Below are positions 25,535 to 43,280 of a stretch of 64,000 bases of DNA, piece by piece. Within the stretch, counting starts at the first letter, position 1; each line of letters starts with the position of its first letter. The notes beneath the pieces were generated by a model. It made no database searches, had not been told where the DNA came from, and was given only the letters and a program-made list of their open reading frames with translations. The stretch spans positions 35,653,889 through 35,717,888 of the forward strand of contig CM067592.1 of the NCBI GenBank assembly GCA_034336665.1. Reading direction: 5' to 3'. The DNA comes from Luscinia megarhynchos. Lineage: Eukaryota; Chordata; Aves; Passeriformes; Turdidae. Both the position numbers and the translations under genes were made by a program.

Positions 25535-26511
25535 TTTTGGGTCCTTTTTTTCTTTTTTTACTTTTTTTTCTTTTTTTTACTTGCTACTTACTATTATTGT
25601 CTCCTGTTATGTACAATAATCTACATTTAGACTGAAGACTCAATCCTTCTCTAAACATACTTGGACTATCTTGTAAAGACTTTCTACAGAACTGATAAAG
25701 TGGAAGACAACCTGACAGGTAAGAGGAAGGATCATTTCAGTTCTGCTCTCTTCCCCAAACTTTAGAATTGTGCCTTTCAGAAATTCTTTTGCATACTTGC
25801 TGTCATTTCACCTCCCCCTAGCAGCCCCTACTGAACTTGAGTGAACTTTCTGTGTGTTTCCCAAACACAGTCCCTTTGTATAGAGCTACATTAAATTCAT
25901 TCATTCTCCAGCCCCAGTTTAAAGACAAATAACTGGTAAAACACTAAAAACACCCTACATGCCCCTCTGCATTATTCTTACTAATGTACATTTAAATAAC
26001 ATCATCAGTTGTCTTTTACTAAAAATTTACCAAAATATCTTAAACACATAAAAATTTTTAAAAAACAAACAAACATAAACAAACAAAAACCAAAAACCCA
26101 GCATAAACATTGCTTGTATAGGCATTGGTTAGAAGAGATTGTTGCACTAAGGAGTATATTCAAAAATGTTTTCTTTCAATATCATCAGTTATAATGTCAT
26201 GGATTGAAAGGTTAAGGACAACAAAACTTATTGTGACCCTGTCTTATATAATGCAATAAATGAGCTGGAAGTCTGAAATGTAATTAAAATAAGGCTGCTT
26301 TTTGGTTATTGAGAGGTGACTGTATAGCTGGTAACTAAAATGACAATTTAAGTATGTGAAGGGAACTGAAGAACCTACAGAGTCTGTAACAAAAACTGTA
26401 CATAAAGATATGACGGCAGCTGCCAACAGATGGGCCCAGGGCCATTATGGAAAACTGTCACTAACTGACATTTTGAATATAGCCCTTAGCTGTATCATAT
26501 CAATGTAAAAT
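25535..26511 (-). other. FRMD3: Probable FRMD3 3' UTR
   Basis: Sequence between the FRMD3 stop codon and the first candidate polyadenylation signal. AT-rich, with an A/AAAC-rich patch at 26051-26099. The boundary is inferred from the AATAAA position only. Confidence 0.4.
25544..25580. repeat. T-rich tract
   Basis: Runs of T broken by single C, A or AC (CTTTTTTTTC-like units). On the minus strand this is an A-rich tract just past the first candidate FRMD3 AATAAA. Confidence 0.7.
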
Positions 26512-27135
<624 letters not shown>

Positions 27136-27447
27136 TTAAACTTCTCACAGCCTGGTAGCAAAAGTCAGCCTTCCAAGAGTATCTAACAGATGTATGGGAA
27201 GAAGATTGTGCAATAATTTTGCATGCTAAAACCAGACTGTACACAATTATCAAAAACTAGAAAAGCTTTTCGAAGGGGACAGTATCTTTACAGTGCTGTA
27301 GTACATCAGATCTGCTAAAGAGGGTCTGACACAGCTACCGAGGATAATAATGTAGTGCAAACTAGAAAAGAGAGCAGCTTATTATCTGACTTCTGGTATA
27401 AATTAATGCCAACTACATGTGTGAATTGGTGCTCTTTGCTGTACAAT

Positions 27448-27480
27448 ATTAATAATAATAATAGTAGCAACAACAACAAA
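27448..27480. repeat. AAT/TAG/CAA trinucleotide microsatellite
   Basis: A short compound array AATAATAATAATAGTAGCAA followed by CAACAACAA, similar in motif succession to the longer array at 16181-16273. Confidence 0.85.
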
Positions 27481-30400
27481 ATCCACCAACTCTCATTGTT
27501 TTGAGATGAATGAGTGTGGTAAGATAACAGCTGAGGTTGAGAATAGAGCATGACATTAAAAAGACACCAGATTATCACTACAAATTCATGTTATCAGTAA
27601 AAATGGAAAAAGGAGAGGAAAGTTAACACATGATAGGAGGATTAGATATCATTGGGAAAGCCTTCTAACAGCCTGCCTCACCTGTTAAAAAAGCTCCTTC
27701 CCATGTCTTTTTGTTCTGCTCATCTAGTTCTTTAGCTTTTTTCTCTCTCCTCTAAATTTCCCTCTCCCCTTCACAGAGACTTTCTTATGACACTACTTCC
27801 TGCTCAAGTCCTCTCCTCCAAAATTTGCTCTCCTTTTTCCAGTCTATCCCTAATAGCAATGTTCTGCAAAGAAGTTTATCTGTTTACAGCTATATCAATG
27901 CTTCAGTGACTGCTGTTAACTGTCAGTCGCAGGAGAGGAAAGGAGAACAGCTGGGCAACAGACCTGCCTTACAAAACAACGTTAAGACACCTCCTCATGG
28001 AAATTTCCCTTTTTCAGTGTTCAAAGTGGCCCAGACAAATCTCTTTCCCTGTAATTTCTTTCCTTTTCCTTGCTCTCCAGACCTCACTGGCCATGGTTCC
28101 AGGTGAGGTTTCACATTTTGGCCAAATGACCAAAAAGACAATTTCTGCTTCCTTACATTTAATCACTGAGCAAAGCAGCCTGGGTTAGGATCTGATGGTT
28201 TTTCTTCCTGAGCTCTTGTCATGTGCTCCTGTGGAGACAGCACATTACTAGGGATGGAGAAAGAGGGCAGGAGAGTTCCTTTCAGCAGCAAATGTGAATA
28301 GATGAATTTAAACATTGTCATCAATAATTATTAGTTCAGTAATTTAATTAGTTTTAATTTTCATATGTTTGATTTTACTTCCTACCTAATAATTCCTTGC
28401 CTCAACTACTCTATCCTCTCTTACCACAGCCAATTTAGAAATTCATCACATTTCAACATGGAACTTGTTTTGTTCTGGAACTTAATTGTCTACACCGGTC
28501 TTTACATTAAGAAATACACTTGCCACAGCCATTAAGAGGAGGATACAAACCAACTAAAATGAGATAAAACAGTGTGTGAACACCAAGAAGTGAGAATAGA
28601 TTTGGAGGATCTTTCCCCTAAGTAACAGAAGGTAATGCTGGGTCATCAAACCGTACTCAAGTTACTTGAGAGTACACCCACAATACATTAAATTGAAAAG
28701 CCAAAATTGTTTAACTATGTAAAGAATCTACACATTTCTTTAGACACACAAGTACTACTGTTTGATTCTCAAATATGCTTTTCAATGATTCTTAATATGA
28801 GTAAAATTTAAGTTAAGCCATTTACTTAGACATGGTTGAAAGCATCCAATTTTACTGTCCCAAATTTGAGAATTCTGGCCATAGGCCTCTCTATGCCAGC
28901 TTAGGTGCAAGGTCAGTAATATATCTTCTCCATGTTTCTCATCATAGAGGACAGCTGTAGCCACCACAAAGAAAGGTCACCCCAATTTATGATTCTTGAG
29001 CCTACTTGTCCTCCCCAGAGTAAATTTCAGCTTGCATAAAATACATAGCAAATACGAACAACGTATATTAATTTTCATTAAAATTTTATTTTTCCCAAAT
29101 AACTGGCAAACTTCTGACTATGAGGTTAACCTGTTGATAGAAGGCAGCAGAGGAATCTTTTCATGTCAGTGTTTTTGTACCTGAAGGGTTTGTATTAAAA
29201 TTGTAATGTGTTGCAGCTCTGAAGCACACATCAAATTTACATTCCACTATTTCATTTCAACTGCTAAGAATTTTCAACTTCTTTGTTATTTAAACTTATT
29301 AAATAAAATTAACTGCATTTTACATCAGTCAAATACTAGTGTAAATCAATATTTGAAAGTTTAGATTGAGCATTAAGTGCTGCTGCAAGCTTATTTGATA
29401 TTTTAAAAAATTAAATACATAAAGTTCTTTTTTTTTGCTCCTTCATGTTCTCTGTAGCACCACAACATTTTTTAAGTCAAGGACTGAGGAAAGAACAAGC
29501 TATTAATCAGGGTCAACATGACTGATTCCAGCAAAGTTTCAGGTATGTTGCAATATATAGATCAGTATGTCGAGCCACTCATATTTTGATGGTTTTGAAA
29601 GACATAACTGTAAAATCATTATGTCAAATATAATTTACAAAGCTTATGTAGGCCAAAGAATATCACATTAAAGTACCAAAGTTCCACAGTAAAATAAATA
29701 TTCTAGTAACACAAATTTAAGAGAGAAGAAACCTTTTTGGATTTTTTGCTTTTCAAATAGCCCTCAAGAGAGTCAGTTCACTGAAGTAATAAAATCAAGT
29801 TAAAAGAAAAAAAAATCCTCTGAATATTCCAATGGAATAAATTAAAATATGAAAGTTAAAGCAAGCCCAACTCCCAATACTCTTTAATTATTCTATGACT
29901 CTATTGCAAATTTTTTGCTTTTATTCATACATAGCAAGTATTTTGGTACTACCTTTATAACAAATTTTATATAATTTGTTGGCACAATTTTGAGAAGTCT
30001 ACTACCTTTTCAACAATAGTTAAAAGTTATGTGGTGTTCAGATTTAAAGGACTATGAGTTGACAAATAAATTACATTTGAGAAGAACTTCTTCTTTCCAT
30101 TCTTTATATTCTTACTGGAATTTACATTCCATAAATCAGAAACTTCTAATACAAATTACTGGAATATCAGGTAAACAAACTTAGGTTTATTTCTTATATT
30201 TCCACAGCAAAAGTTTGCTACAATTTTCTGGCAACTAACAAATTTTACAAAACCAGAGATCTCATTGGTGACACTCAGTATTCTTCTTCCACCAAATCAG
30301 GAACATGAACCTGAATAAGACATGAGATTACTAATGCAGTCATTTGTTGTGAACATGAACGTGAAAGAGGTGCCATAAATGTTGTCAACTGCTAGTATTT

Positions 30401-30999
30401 CTACAGGGGCCAAAACCAGCAGCTGAGGATTAACAAAATGAAGGGCAGCTCTAGGTTCACCATTCTTAAGAAGTTGCAGTTGCTGGGCGTACAGCAACCC
30501 TGAGAAATGTACCATCTGCTTATTAAAAAATTCAGTTCACACGTTGTCTGTTGGCCAGATATCCTGCTCATGGTTTTTCTTACCAGAAACACAACTACAC
30601 ACCTGTAACAGCCTTTTATATTGCAGAATGGAGCAAGTATGAATATACCCTCATGTTAAATAAAGAAATGGAAAATTAGATATGGTCCAGAGAGAACAGT
30701 GCTAGGAACATTTCATATACACAAGTAAACAATAGAGGCCAGCCAGGCTGCAATTAGAAGGAATCCTTCCTGTCCTTTTTACTTCTTCCTCTAGAAATAT
30801 CATGTATCCTTTGCTTATTTTCCAAGTGGACAAAATTCATTTGTACTATGAATAGAACGACCTTCCAGAGGGAAGGAGAAAGTTATTTTCTCACATGAAC
30901 AAAATGCCTGAATGTCACAAAGAAAACACAGAAAAATGAGACAGAGTCTGGAATTGCATTGAACTTAAATATTTCCCTACACAGGATCTATATCAAGCA

Positions 31000-31840
31000 A
31001 GTTTTACACCATAGCCAGACCTCCTGCCCCCAGAGACAGGAGGTCACAGATTTGTGCCATACCCAGATCCCGTGCCCATAAAAGACACCTGTTACAGCTT
31101 TGCAAGGAGAGTTAATCAATGACAGTTTATAGTAACTCCTTTTTAGGCAGTGACCCGGCCTTCCTGCTGGCCAGTGCTGTTTGCTTTAGTCTAATGGGCA
31201 CTGGGAGAAGGGAGCAAAGCCCTGTCCAGTTGCCAGTTCTTATGAGTTGCACATTTGTGGCATCACAGCTCGCCTCCCAGCTGCACTGTGTCACGGTGTT
31301 CAATGTCATGGCTAGTACAGCCACTGAAGGCCACTGCTCTGCTTTTCACACCCCACAAAAAGCACAGGGGCAGAAGCAGAGCAGAGCATGCTGCATGGCA
31401 GGCATTCAGGGATGCCTGTCTTCAATCTCCCTTTGGCCAGAGCTGTTGATCCCCTTCCAGAAAAAGGATTAAGCAGCAATAGGACTGAAGGAAGCATCAG
31501 GGAGAGACAGCTGTGTATCATGAGAGCAGGAATGGGAAGGCAAGACACATCTGTCAGCAGCTCAGAGCAAGAACGACCTGGTCATGGGACTGCAGCGACT
31601 CCGTGTCCAGCACCATGCCAAGAAGAGTGAGGCTGAAAAGAGCAGAGTACTGATGTGAAAGCTTAGCACCCAAGCAAAAGGGCAAGCAGGACATTTCAGC
31701 ATTCCCACTCAGCATGGGTGACCCCCTCCTGGCACAAGTCAGCGCTGCTCTGAAAGGGTCACAAAGGGGTTCTCCCGAGGAGTCATGTCCCGTGTTAGGA
31801 GTCTTGCACCAGCTACCTCCTGTGCTTTGGTGCTGCTATA
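31000..31840. other. GC-richer block in the FRMD3 intron, unclassified
   Basis: Locally GC-rich sequence inside an AT-rich intron. A hairpin (31018-31045) stands at its edge: GACCTCCTG, ten bases, CAGGAGGTC. Several overlapping frames of 60-117 residues occur on both strands, none with a recognisable domain or splice structure. It could be an old repeat or a regulatory block; I do not recognise a family. Confidence 0.4.
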
Positions 31841-33325
31841 CATGTTTTATATACTCATCTATATATTTAATTTTTTTTGCATGTGTACTTCAAAAGGAAT
31901 GACATGTTCATAAACAGTACAACAAAATCAAGATGTTTAAGAACAAATGTAGTCCCAACATACAAACCTCTTATGATCAGTGTCATTATATTAAACCAAC
32001 AAGGTGTCTTACATCTTTTGGAGCCAGTATTAAACCTCTGAGATGCAAAAATACAAAACACATCAATAAGAATGCTTTTCCAATTTTGCTACTATTTTTG
32101 AATCAAGGAACTAGGTGCATTCTCATAGATCCTACTGTTTCCCCTAAGTGGCAATTCAAAAAGCAAAGATAACCAGGAGCTGCTGCTACTCCGAGACAAA
32201 TCACGGCAAGAAGCAGTTTCTCCTGTATCTACTGCATTCACTGCTTTCTAATTGTCCAATATCAAAAGAGCAACAACTTTCTAATCTTTGCCAGAATATT
32301 TTCAGTTAATTCTTTGATTATAATGAATTTCTGAAATGAAGATTCAATGCAAAGACTTAATATAGGTTAGTAAAAACTGAAATAATTTAACGTATAGGTG
32401 CAAACAGTACTACAGAAAGCATGGAAAAACAGATTTTAAAATGTCCTACTACATTAAGGAAATGGACATATTTACTTAGGGGGGCAATACTTTGGCAAAG
32501 GCATTTCCTAAAAAAAACCACCACTTTTCTCTCCAAGACAATACTGAATACTTTTGGTTGCTTGGGTTGCACTCCTCTTGTGTGCAAAACTCATTGAAGT
32601 AAAAAGCTGAGCTGTCTCAGCTACTGCATTCAGCTCACATTCAAAATCTACTACCTTCTAGTTTAACAACTATTTAGCTTTGTCATAAATTACTACAGTT
32701 TCAAAGTATTTCCCCCACCTCAGTCCCAGAAAAATACAAAGACAAAATTCCAGTCCCTCATTCATTGTCAATTAATAAATAAATCCACAATTTTCTGTAA
32801 GACATACAAAATAATTTATGTTTTGTCTCATTCATTCTCCATTTACAACTTCACTCTTGTCAGTAATTTGTCCTTATTCTCTGCTGTACATATCATTTAC
32901 ATGTACAAGTACAATTTAATTATAAAAGTACAATTCCTTTCCAAGAGACACTGTACGTAAACTAGGGTAAGAGGCTTTTAAAAAGGGGTTTGAGTAAAAT
33001 AAATGCAAATTTACCAGCCCTTCTGGCTGTGATCTTGGAGCCATGCCGCAGCAAACGAATGCATACTTCCTTGTTGCAGTGGTTAACCATCCGCAAATGA
33101 ATGCTTCTCTTGGTTTGGATTTTTACAAGACATTTCACCATTTTGACTATTAATTCCTCTTCTCAAGATCTTGTAAAAGCTCTAGCCATACCAGCTTTGA
33201 CCTTTTATTAAGTTCCCACTGAGTTTTAAGAGACAGCACAAGTCGCTCTCAATGAATCAAATGACAAGCTTCTAACATGGCCAACAAAAATATCCCAGCA
33301 GGGAACAGAACCAGAGGTTATTTTT

Positions 33326-33480
33326 AAACATTTCCAAATGCCTCATAATGTACAATACAAACTTTCACAGCACCCATCTCAGTTAGCAGTTGCTGGCATA
33401 ACAGCTGAACCACACATAGAGGCATAGAAATATCTAAGGCACAAAAACACAGTGTTGTTAAAAAAGAGGCCAGCATTCAT
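33326..33480. repeat. Diverged repeat pair, copy 1
   Basis: Starts AAACATTTCCAAATGCCTCA and includes GGCATAACAGCTGAACCACA. It aligns in direct orientation with 34621-34780, at roughly 87 percent over the first 115 bases as judged by eye, then more loosely up to the AAAAAGAGGCCAG segment. The family is not recognised. Confidence 0.8.
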
Positions 33481-34620
33481 AGTCCCATTATTTTTCTAAA
33501 AAGCTTTAATATGCCAGTAATGTCAATTCCCCATGACTGTCTGAAAATTATTTCTGAAACATATAGATACAATGGATAAATTCTATGCTGTGCTTACAAA
33601 CCTTAGTCACAAAGAAAACCACTGAGATAAAAGCACATTCATTTCTAGCCTAGAATGAAAACTGACCTGCTCAAAAACAAGAACAGAAAAATTATAAGTC
33701 TGGAAAAAGGAAATTCTCTCTTTCCAATTCCCATTTGAGGACAACTGCTGGACAGATTCTTATCTACCAGAAAGGCTGGGCACTTCCCTGGTCCTGTCCA
33801 GCAGAGATACACAGGTTCCAAAAAAAAACCATGATGTACCTGTGTTGGCTGCCGATAACTTGCTCTAGCTGGGAACTGGAAGGCAACCATATGTATAACA
33901 CCACACTATCCTAGTGAGAAAGAAACTCTTTCCTGGTACACCAAAGCCACAGAGAAGAGGTAAACTGGAAGGAGTGTACTCATGGGGATACAGTCTCTCA
34001 CTTCCCAGAGTACCCATGTTGTGCTGAGTCTCCATTATGTGACATCCTTGTTCTCCTTGTACCAAAAAATCAGTGATGTGCATGCAAATATGTGGGAAAA
34101 AGAGGATTAGGGGAGGGTGTCCTGCAAATGTCTATTCTAGGCTCAGATATTTCTCTCATAAAAGACACCTGCTTCAAAGAAGATTTTGGAAAGCATCTTT
34201 ACTGTGGCTACCTTCCCCACACAGCCTGTATAGCACAAATATCCAGTAGAGGAAAAGTTTACTCCTTCCTCTGTTGGAGCAAAGATTTCTCTCTTCCTTT
34301 CCTTTTCAGCAAGCACTTTCTTGTGGGTGTGAGGAAAGATGAAGTACCCCTTCACTTTCTATCTCCATTTTATCACCTTTCAAAAGTAGAATTCTGTCTT
34401 CTTTTCTTATTTATATTCTCATAGCTGTTGCCACAACCAAAACATGATCATTGAATTCTAACTAAAAGGGGTTGACTCTTGATTGTTTACATGGCTAAAA
34501 AAACTGGAAAGCATGAATTCTCTCCAAAATCTAACCACCAATGTATTCAATACGTAAAGAAAGGCCTATACAAGGCCTCAAGTGTCAGCCAGACAAGATT
34601 GTGAAAGATTTCCAAATTTG

Positions 34621-34780
34621 AAACATTTCCAAATGCCTCATAACATACATTGCAAACTTCCACAGCATCCATCTCTGCTGGCAGTTGCCAGCATAACAGC
34701 TGAGCCACACAGAAGCATAAAAATATCCAAGGCGTCAAATCTGAGTGCAAGGGGAAAAAAGGCCAGTGTGTTCCTGCATA
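34621..34780. repeat. Diverged repeat pair, copy 2
   Basis: Same start, AAACATTTCCAAATGCCTCA, as the copy at 33326, 1295 bases away, and CAGCATAACAGCTGAGCCAC in place of the corresponding segment. The pair is either two insertions of one old element or a local duplication. Confidence 0.8.
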
Positions 34781-35097
34781 CTGATGTTGAGAAGTAAAAT
34801 CTATCATTTATCTTTCATGTGACCATGCTTATGCAAAAGAGAAATGACCGTGTTAATTTCAAATCGCTCCCCATCATTTTATCTACCCACAACTAAGGGA
34901 GAAATCTTAAAATCTTGCAGCTGACTCAGAAACTGCCAGTCTATACTCTCAGCAAAAGACTATCTAAAAAAAATTAAAATAGTTGTACCTACAAAAGCTC
35001 CACATGCCTCTCGTCTACAATGAAATCTTACACAGCTGAGTACCTTCACAGAGACAGACAATAAGACTGATGGCAGCAGGTGTGTGCTCATTCAGTA

Positions 35098-35625
35098 CAC
35101 AGAATCATTAAGGTTGGAAAGATCACCAAGTCTGTCAACCCAGCACTGCTGTGTTCACCACTGAACCGTGTCCCCAGGCACCACACCCACACGCCTTCCG
35201 AACACTCCAAGGAGGTTGATGCAACCATGTCCCTGGACAGTTTGTTCCAATGTCTGACCATCCTTTTGGTAAGGAAATTTTTCTTATATCCAAACTAAAC
35301 CTTCTCAGGTGCAATGTGAGGCCACTTTCTATTATCTGTTATTTATTATCTGGGAGATAATACCAATCTCCTCTGGCTGCACACTCCTTTCAGGGAGTTG
35401 TAAGGAGTGATAAGATCACCCCAAGCTTCCTCAAGACTGAACAAAATCCCTCAAATGCTCCTAACAGGACTTGTGCTCCAGACCCTTCACTCATACCAGT
35501 GCCCTCCTCCGGACATTTTCCAGTCTCCAGTCTCTTCCCCAATCTCTTTTTTCCAGTGAGGGGCCCAGAACTGAACATTGGATTTGAGGTGCAGCCTCAC
35601 CACCACTAAGTATAGCTCAGTTCTT
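35098..35625 (-). mobile_element. CR1 LINE 3' fragment in FRMD3 intron
   Basis: Reverse complement of a CR1 3' region. The element's end is at the low coordinate: ACAGAATCATTAAGGTTGGA and AAGATCACCAAGTC. Further up are CAGTTTGTTCCAATGTCTGA, TTTTCCAGTCTCCAGTCTCT and GAGGGGCCCAGAACTGAACA, all typical of this LINE. It is 5'-truncated, without an intact frame, and in the same orientation as FRMD3. Confidence 0.92.
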
Positions 35626-36221
35626 TTTCCATGTGTACTTGAATGCATTGTATTTCTTGTGGTGCTGCTAGATAGATTCTGTGGCTGCCTTCTTTTTCCA
35701 TCTGATTTAGGTGAGACAGATTACTGCCTGTGGTGATCACTTGGCAACTGTTTTGCAAGTGGTAGTCCATTGTCTCTGGATTTTAGAACACCAGATGCTA
35801 TCACAGCTTCACTTATTTGAGTAGGCTACTTTTTTTATTAAAAAGGCAAAACCCTACCTCTCACAGGATATTAATGTAGTTTTGACAAAGTGATGAAAGC
35901 TTCTTTTTGGTCACTTGATAGCTCTATGCTGAGACTTCATGAATGAATTATTGATCTGATAACATTGACTTTTGCCCTTGGAACAACAAAAATGAAAGTA
36001 TGCTTCACTGGGCCAAGACATATACAAAGATGTTAAGGCTGCTTCATGTCTGTAGCACACAAAAAGCAGTTTCCCAAGGCAGCTGTGTCAGTCTCAGGGC
36101 TGGATGCCTCTCCTCTCCTCATCTCCTTCTCATGCCCTTACCCCAATACAGGACCTTGTTTGACCCTCTTACTGAGCCATTCAAAGGTTTAGTCAGGCAA
36201 TAATAGGACACTGCACAGTTA

Positions 36222-36342
36222 GGAGGCCTTTGGGGTTTTTTTGGTTTTTTGTTCTAATTCAGTTTGCTGTTGTTATTTGGTTTGGTTTGGTTTTGCTGTT
36301 GTTGTTTTGTACTGGGTTTTTGGGTCCTTTTTGATTTTTTAA
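36222..36342. repeat. T/G-rich simple repeat
   Basis: GGTTTTTTTGGTTTTTTG- and GGTTTGGTTTGGTTTT-type tract with GTTGTTGTT units, of the same character as the tract at 57737-57900. Confidence 0.7.
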
Positions 36343-37790
36343 ACTCCTCCTACCAGTTCACACTGGTATGATTAGCAATGTGCATGTGGGAATCCACAAA
36401 AGTGGATGTTGGGAAGAGAGCCAGCACCACTGCTGGAGAGCTGTGAGATCAGTTCAAGCCGCAATTTGATAATATAGCCAAATTTTCTGCAGGAAAAGAC
36501 TGTTAACTTAGCAGCTGGTGATATTTAACAACATATAAAGTATGTAGTTAAATACCACCAGCAAATATGTCTATTAGCTCATCATAGTAACAACAATCTG
36601 TCGGACTGAAAGGAAATGTAATTTTCAAACGTATGTAACACAAACATTTTCAACAAGAACTGTCTGGGGAGCATCTAGCAATAAGTCACCGGTTCCAAAA
36701 ATGGATTTCATTGCCTAGGGTTGTAAGTGTGGTTACAGGATGCAAACAAGGACGTGTGGCTGTATGCAGCAAGCTGCTGTTATACTCTGCAGTGGTGACA
36801 GCTGCCCAGAGGAAACACAGCGGTGGAACTTGGCTGCAAGAAGGCAAATTCTCAGGTACCTGTATTTCACAGCAGAGGTAAACAAGTAACTGTTAAAACT
36901 AACAGCTGCTACTACTAATTATAATAAGGTGTGCACACAAACAACGTAATTTACCCTGCGCTTGCTGTATTCAGTGTCCAAACTCCCAAGAACGAACAAA
37001 ACATGTTCATACTCCTTTAAAATAAAATTAGGACATACTCCCATGAAAAGGAAGATACTCAGCTATTTTCTGTTTCCCATTGATCAAAACAAAGCAACAG
37101 CAAAGACCATATTTCCCAGCCTCTCAAACAATTATCTCACCCATATCAAGCAAGAGCCAGTGTCAGATTTTATTTGGTAGGCTTCATTTTCATGGGACAA
37201 AAGCAATTATGCACATTTAAGCTGCCAGTGGTGTTCATGTTATTGTTTGTAGTGACCGTATCTCAAAAAGAAAGGTGTTCAATGTGATTTTTAAAATATC
37301 AAGAAATAAAGAAACACACAGAAAACGTTGTTCTACAGAGTAAATTGAAGCTGATCTTCCAATGACATTCCCTTTTTGTCAAGAAAGATAAATTAACAGA
37401 AGATCTTTCATAGCTGATCTTCAAAAAATGTCATTTTTTTGGTCAAGGAAATTAAATTAGCAGACTAAAGCAGAAAGAAAGAAATATAAAAGTAAAGGGA
37501 ATTGAGAAAAACAAGATATCCAGCAGAAAACTGCCCATTTTCACTCCTGAGTGACTGCTGACACTATTAGAAAAAGATGCCGTCTTGAGACTATTTCCTA
37601 AGATCCTTTTGCCGGACAATTTAAAAGAGCTTTTGAAATGGAAATCAAATAGCAGTAACTTTCCTCACAATGTATCTCGCATAATGCCTATGGACAGTTT
37701 CTTGAGTTTCTGGGTATGACATACAGAGGTTTAATTATGTATTCCTAATGAAAATTATTAGATTTTTTCCATATCCCTGAGTCAGAATCA

Positions 37791-40852
<3,062 letters not shown>

Positions 40853-41369
40853 TTATAAGATGGAATGAATACTCAAGTAAATACTAAGACAGATGCCAAG
40901 AATTACATTAATGCAAACAATTAAGTAACATTAAAAAAAAAATTTAAAGGAAAGGGGAAAAAAATGCAATAAAGTGCACACATAATGTCCCAGAATAAAA
41001 CTATGCTGCCTACTTGCCCACAAAACTACCAAAGAAGTAGTACTTGTACTACATCACAAGTGGAACTGGACTGCCTCTTTATATCACACCTGTTTCAGAG
41101 CTGCCCAGGGGGCATAAAATCTCTGCACTGGACACACATCCTTGTTTTTACAGAAGAGCACCGAACGCAGAGTTATCTGCTGGTGGAACTACTCTCGACA
41201 GAAACATCTGTGTGAAAACTCCTGCTTATTTTTTAAGTGACACTAGAAGAGGCAGCAGAAAGACTTTCAAATTTTGTGTCATGTAGGCACGAAGAGACCC
41301 TCTAGCAGGAAAAGCCCTGACTTTGCCATGAGTAATAACTGACATTTTCTTACTTCCTGAAACGATTTA

Positions 41370-41504
<135 letters not shown>

Positions 41505-42599
41505 TCAAGGACATGATAAGCAAAAATGAACAAGGCAAACTATAAGATTTGTTGTTTTTATACAATAAAGTAATATTCAAAAAATGAACTTTTCAACTTT
41601 TTTAAGGCCTACAAACTAGACTATGAAGCACAAACAAAATCATTCAGACAGCGTAGAATGACTGAACATGGAACAAGTGATTGTCATGAAAATAAGAATT
41701 ATAAATGCAGACACATGCTGTATCTCTATAAATTTTCATTTCCAGGATGAAGGAAAGACCATGGTATACCAAAAGCCTCTGGGACATGTGCCCTAACGTC
41801 ACCTTGTTTGTGGGAAAATATGGCTAATTTTGCTTTTCCACTGCAAAAACAAGGAAATAATAAAGACAATAATAAAGACAACAATTTGTCTCCCAAAGTA
41901 GGTGCTTTTCCAATATCTCTATTCAGTCAACTTCTTAGTAGCCTACATCATAGCCTACTGCTTCCAAAAATCACCAAGTACACAGCAACTTTTTATCACA
42001 GTCTTTTACAATGTAGAAGAGTACCTCACACATGCCATGTTGTCTTGAAAAATGGCAAATTGATTTTGTACTGAGTCTCCCATTCCCAGACTCTAAATAA
42101 ACAACTTTCCATGGTTAATATATATTTGAATAATTGCAACAGTGACCCCCGAACCTGGATCAAGACAAGACTAAAGCTCTGTTTTCAAAATATGTCATGT
42201 GATTGTGACCTTACTTCAAATTCCAAGTCTCAAACCCTTCTAGGAAGAGGAGAGGACCAAATTTAAGTAAGGCAAAGTGTCATTGCCATGAATTATTTAC
42301 ACAATCTGACTATGTCTGCTTTAATCTTATTAGAATATCTTGTTGATATTATACAGAACTTAAACAAATGGGATTTTTCTAATGCTCTAAGAAACAGTCC
42401 CCACTGTACAACTCTATTTCTCTGAAATGTGAGAAAGCATTCCCTGTTTCAAAACTATGGCTTTATTTATAGATAGTTTTGGCTTCAATTTTATTTCTGA
42501 AGGATTATTTTTATTCTTCTGCATTCATCATGTTAAACATTAAAATTTTTCAATCTACTGTTCGCGTCCCTATTCATTGAGTAATATTTCCAATCCTCA

Positions 42600-43280
42600 T
42601 TTTATTAAATAAGTCCTCTTGAGCAGGAGGTGCTCCAGGTGTCGGAGCAGATTCTGTCCTGGAGACAAAGGGAACACTGTGGGGAGGGAGGCTGTCCCAC
42701 TGCAGCCAAACAGAGCAGACACCCTCCCTGCAGGCCATGAAGACCCTGCAGCAGGCCAGCGTGCTCTGAGGGAAGCTGCAGCCCCCGGAGCTCACACATG
42801 AGCTGGCTCCAGGCAGGCGCTGTGGCCCAGGGAGAGGAGCACAAATGCAGCAGGTATATATATATCCTGAAGGACTGCAAGCACATGGGAAGGACCCGTG
42901 CTTGAGGAGCTCATGAAGGAGGTCGGAGTAGAGGAAGGAAGGAGCAGTTCCCCATCTCCCTGAGCTGCTCAGGCCAAGGAAGAGAGAGTCAGAAACAAAG
43001 GAGTAAAGTTGATCCTGGAAGTTTTAGTTTTGTCTCTGCTAGCAATTAAAAATGAGTGAAAAGGTTAAAAGGAAATAAAGTTAAACATCTCCAAGTCAAG
43101 TCTGTTTCGCCTGTGACAGTAACTGGTAAGCAACCTTTCTGTCTTTATACTAGCTGTAAGTTACCATATTAGCTGAAAGTTATCATACTTTTTCCTCTTA
43201 ACCAATCGAGCAGAGGGAGTGAAAGAGCAGCTGGGTAAGCATCTGGCATCTAGCCAAGATCAAATCCCCTAAACCATGTA
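42600..43280 (+). mobile_element. Decayed avian LTR-like retroviral repeat
   Basis: GC-rich against its surroundings. The right part resembles an LTR family common in bird genomes, as I remember it: AAGTCAAGTCTGTTTCGCCT, then GTGACAGTAACTGGTAAGCA, then GGGTAAGCATCTGGCATCTA and GCCAAGATCAA. The left part has GCAGGCGCTGTGGCCCAGGG and a TATA-like TATATATATA near 42855, with AATAAA at 43074-43079. The termini and a target duplication could not be fixed. The exact family name is uncertain. Confidence 0.55.
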
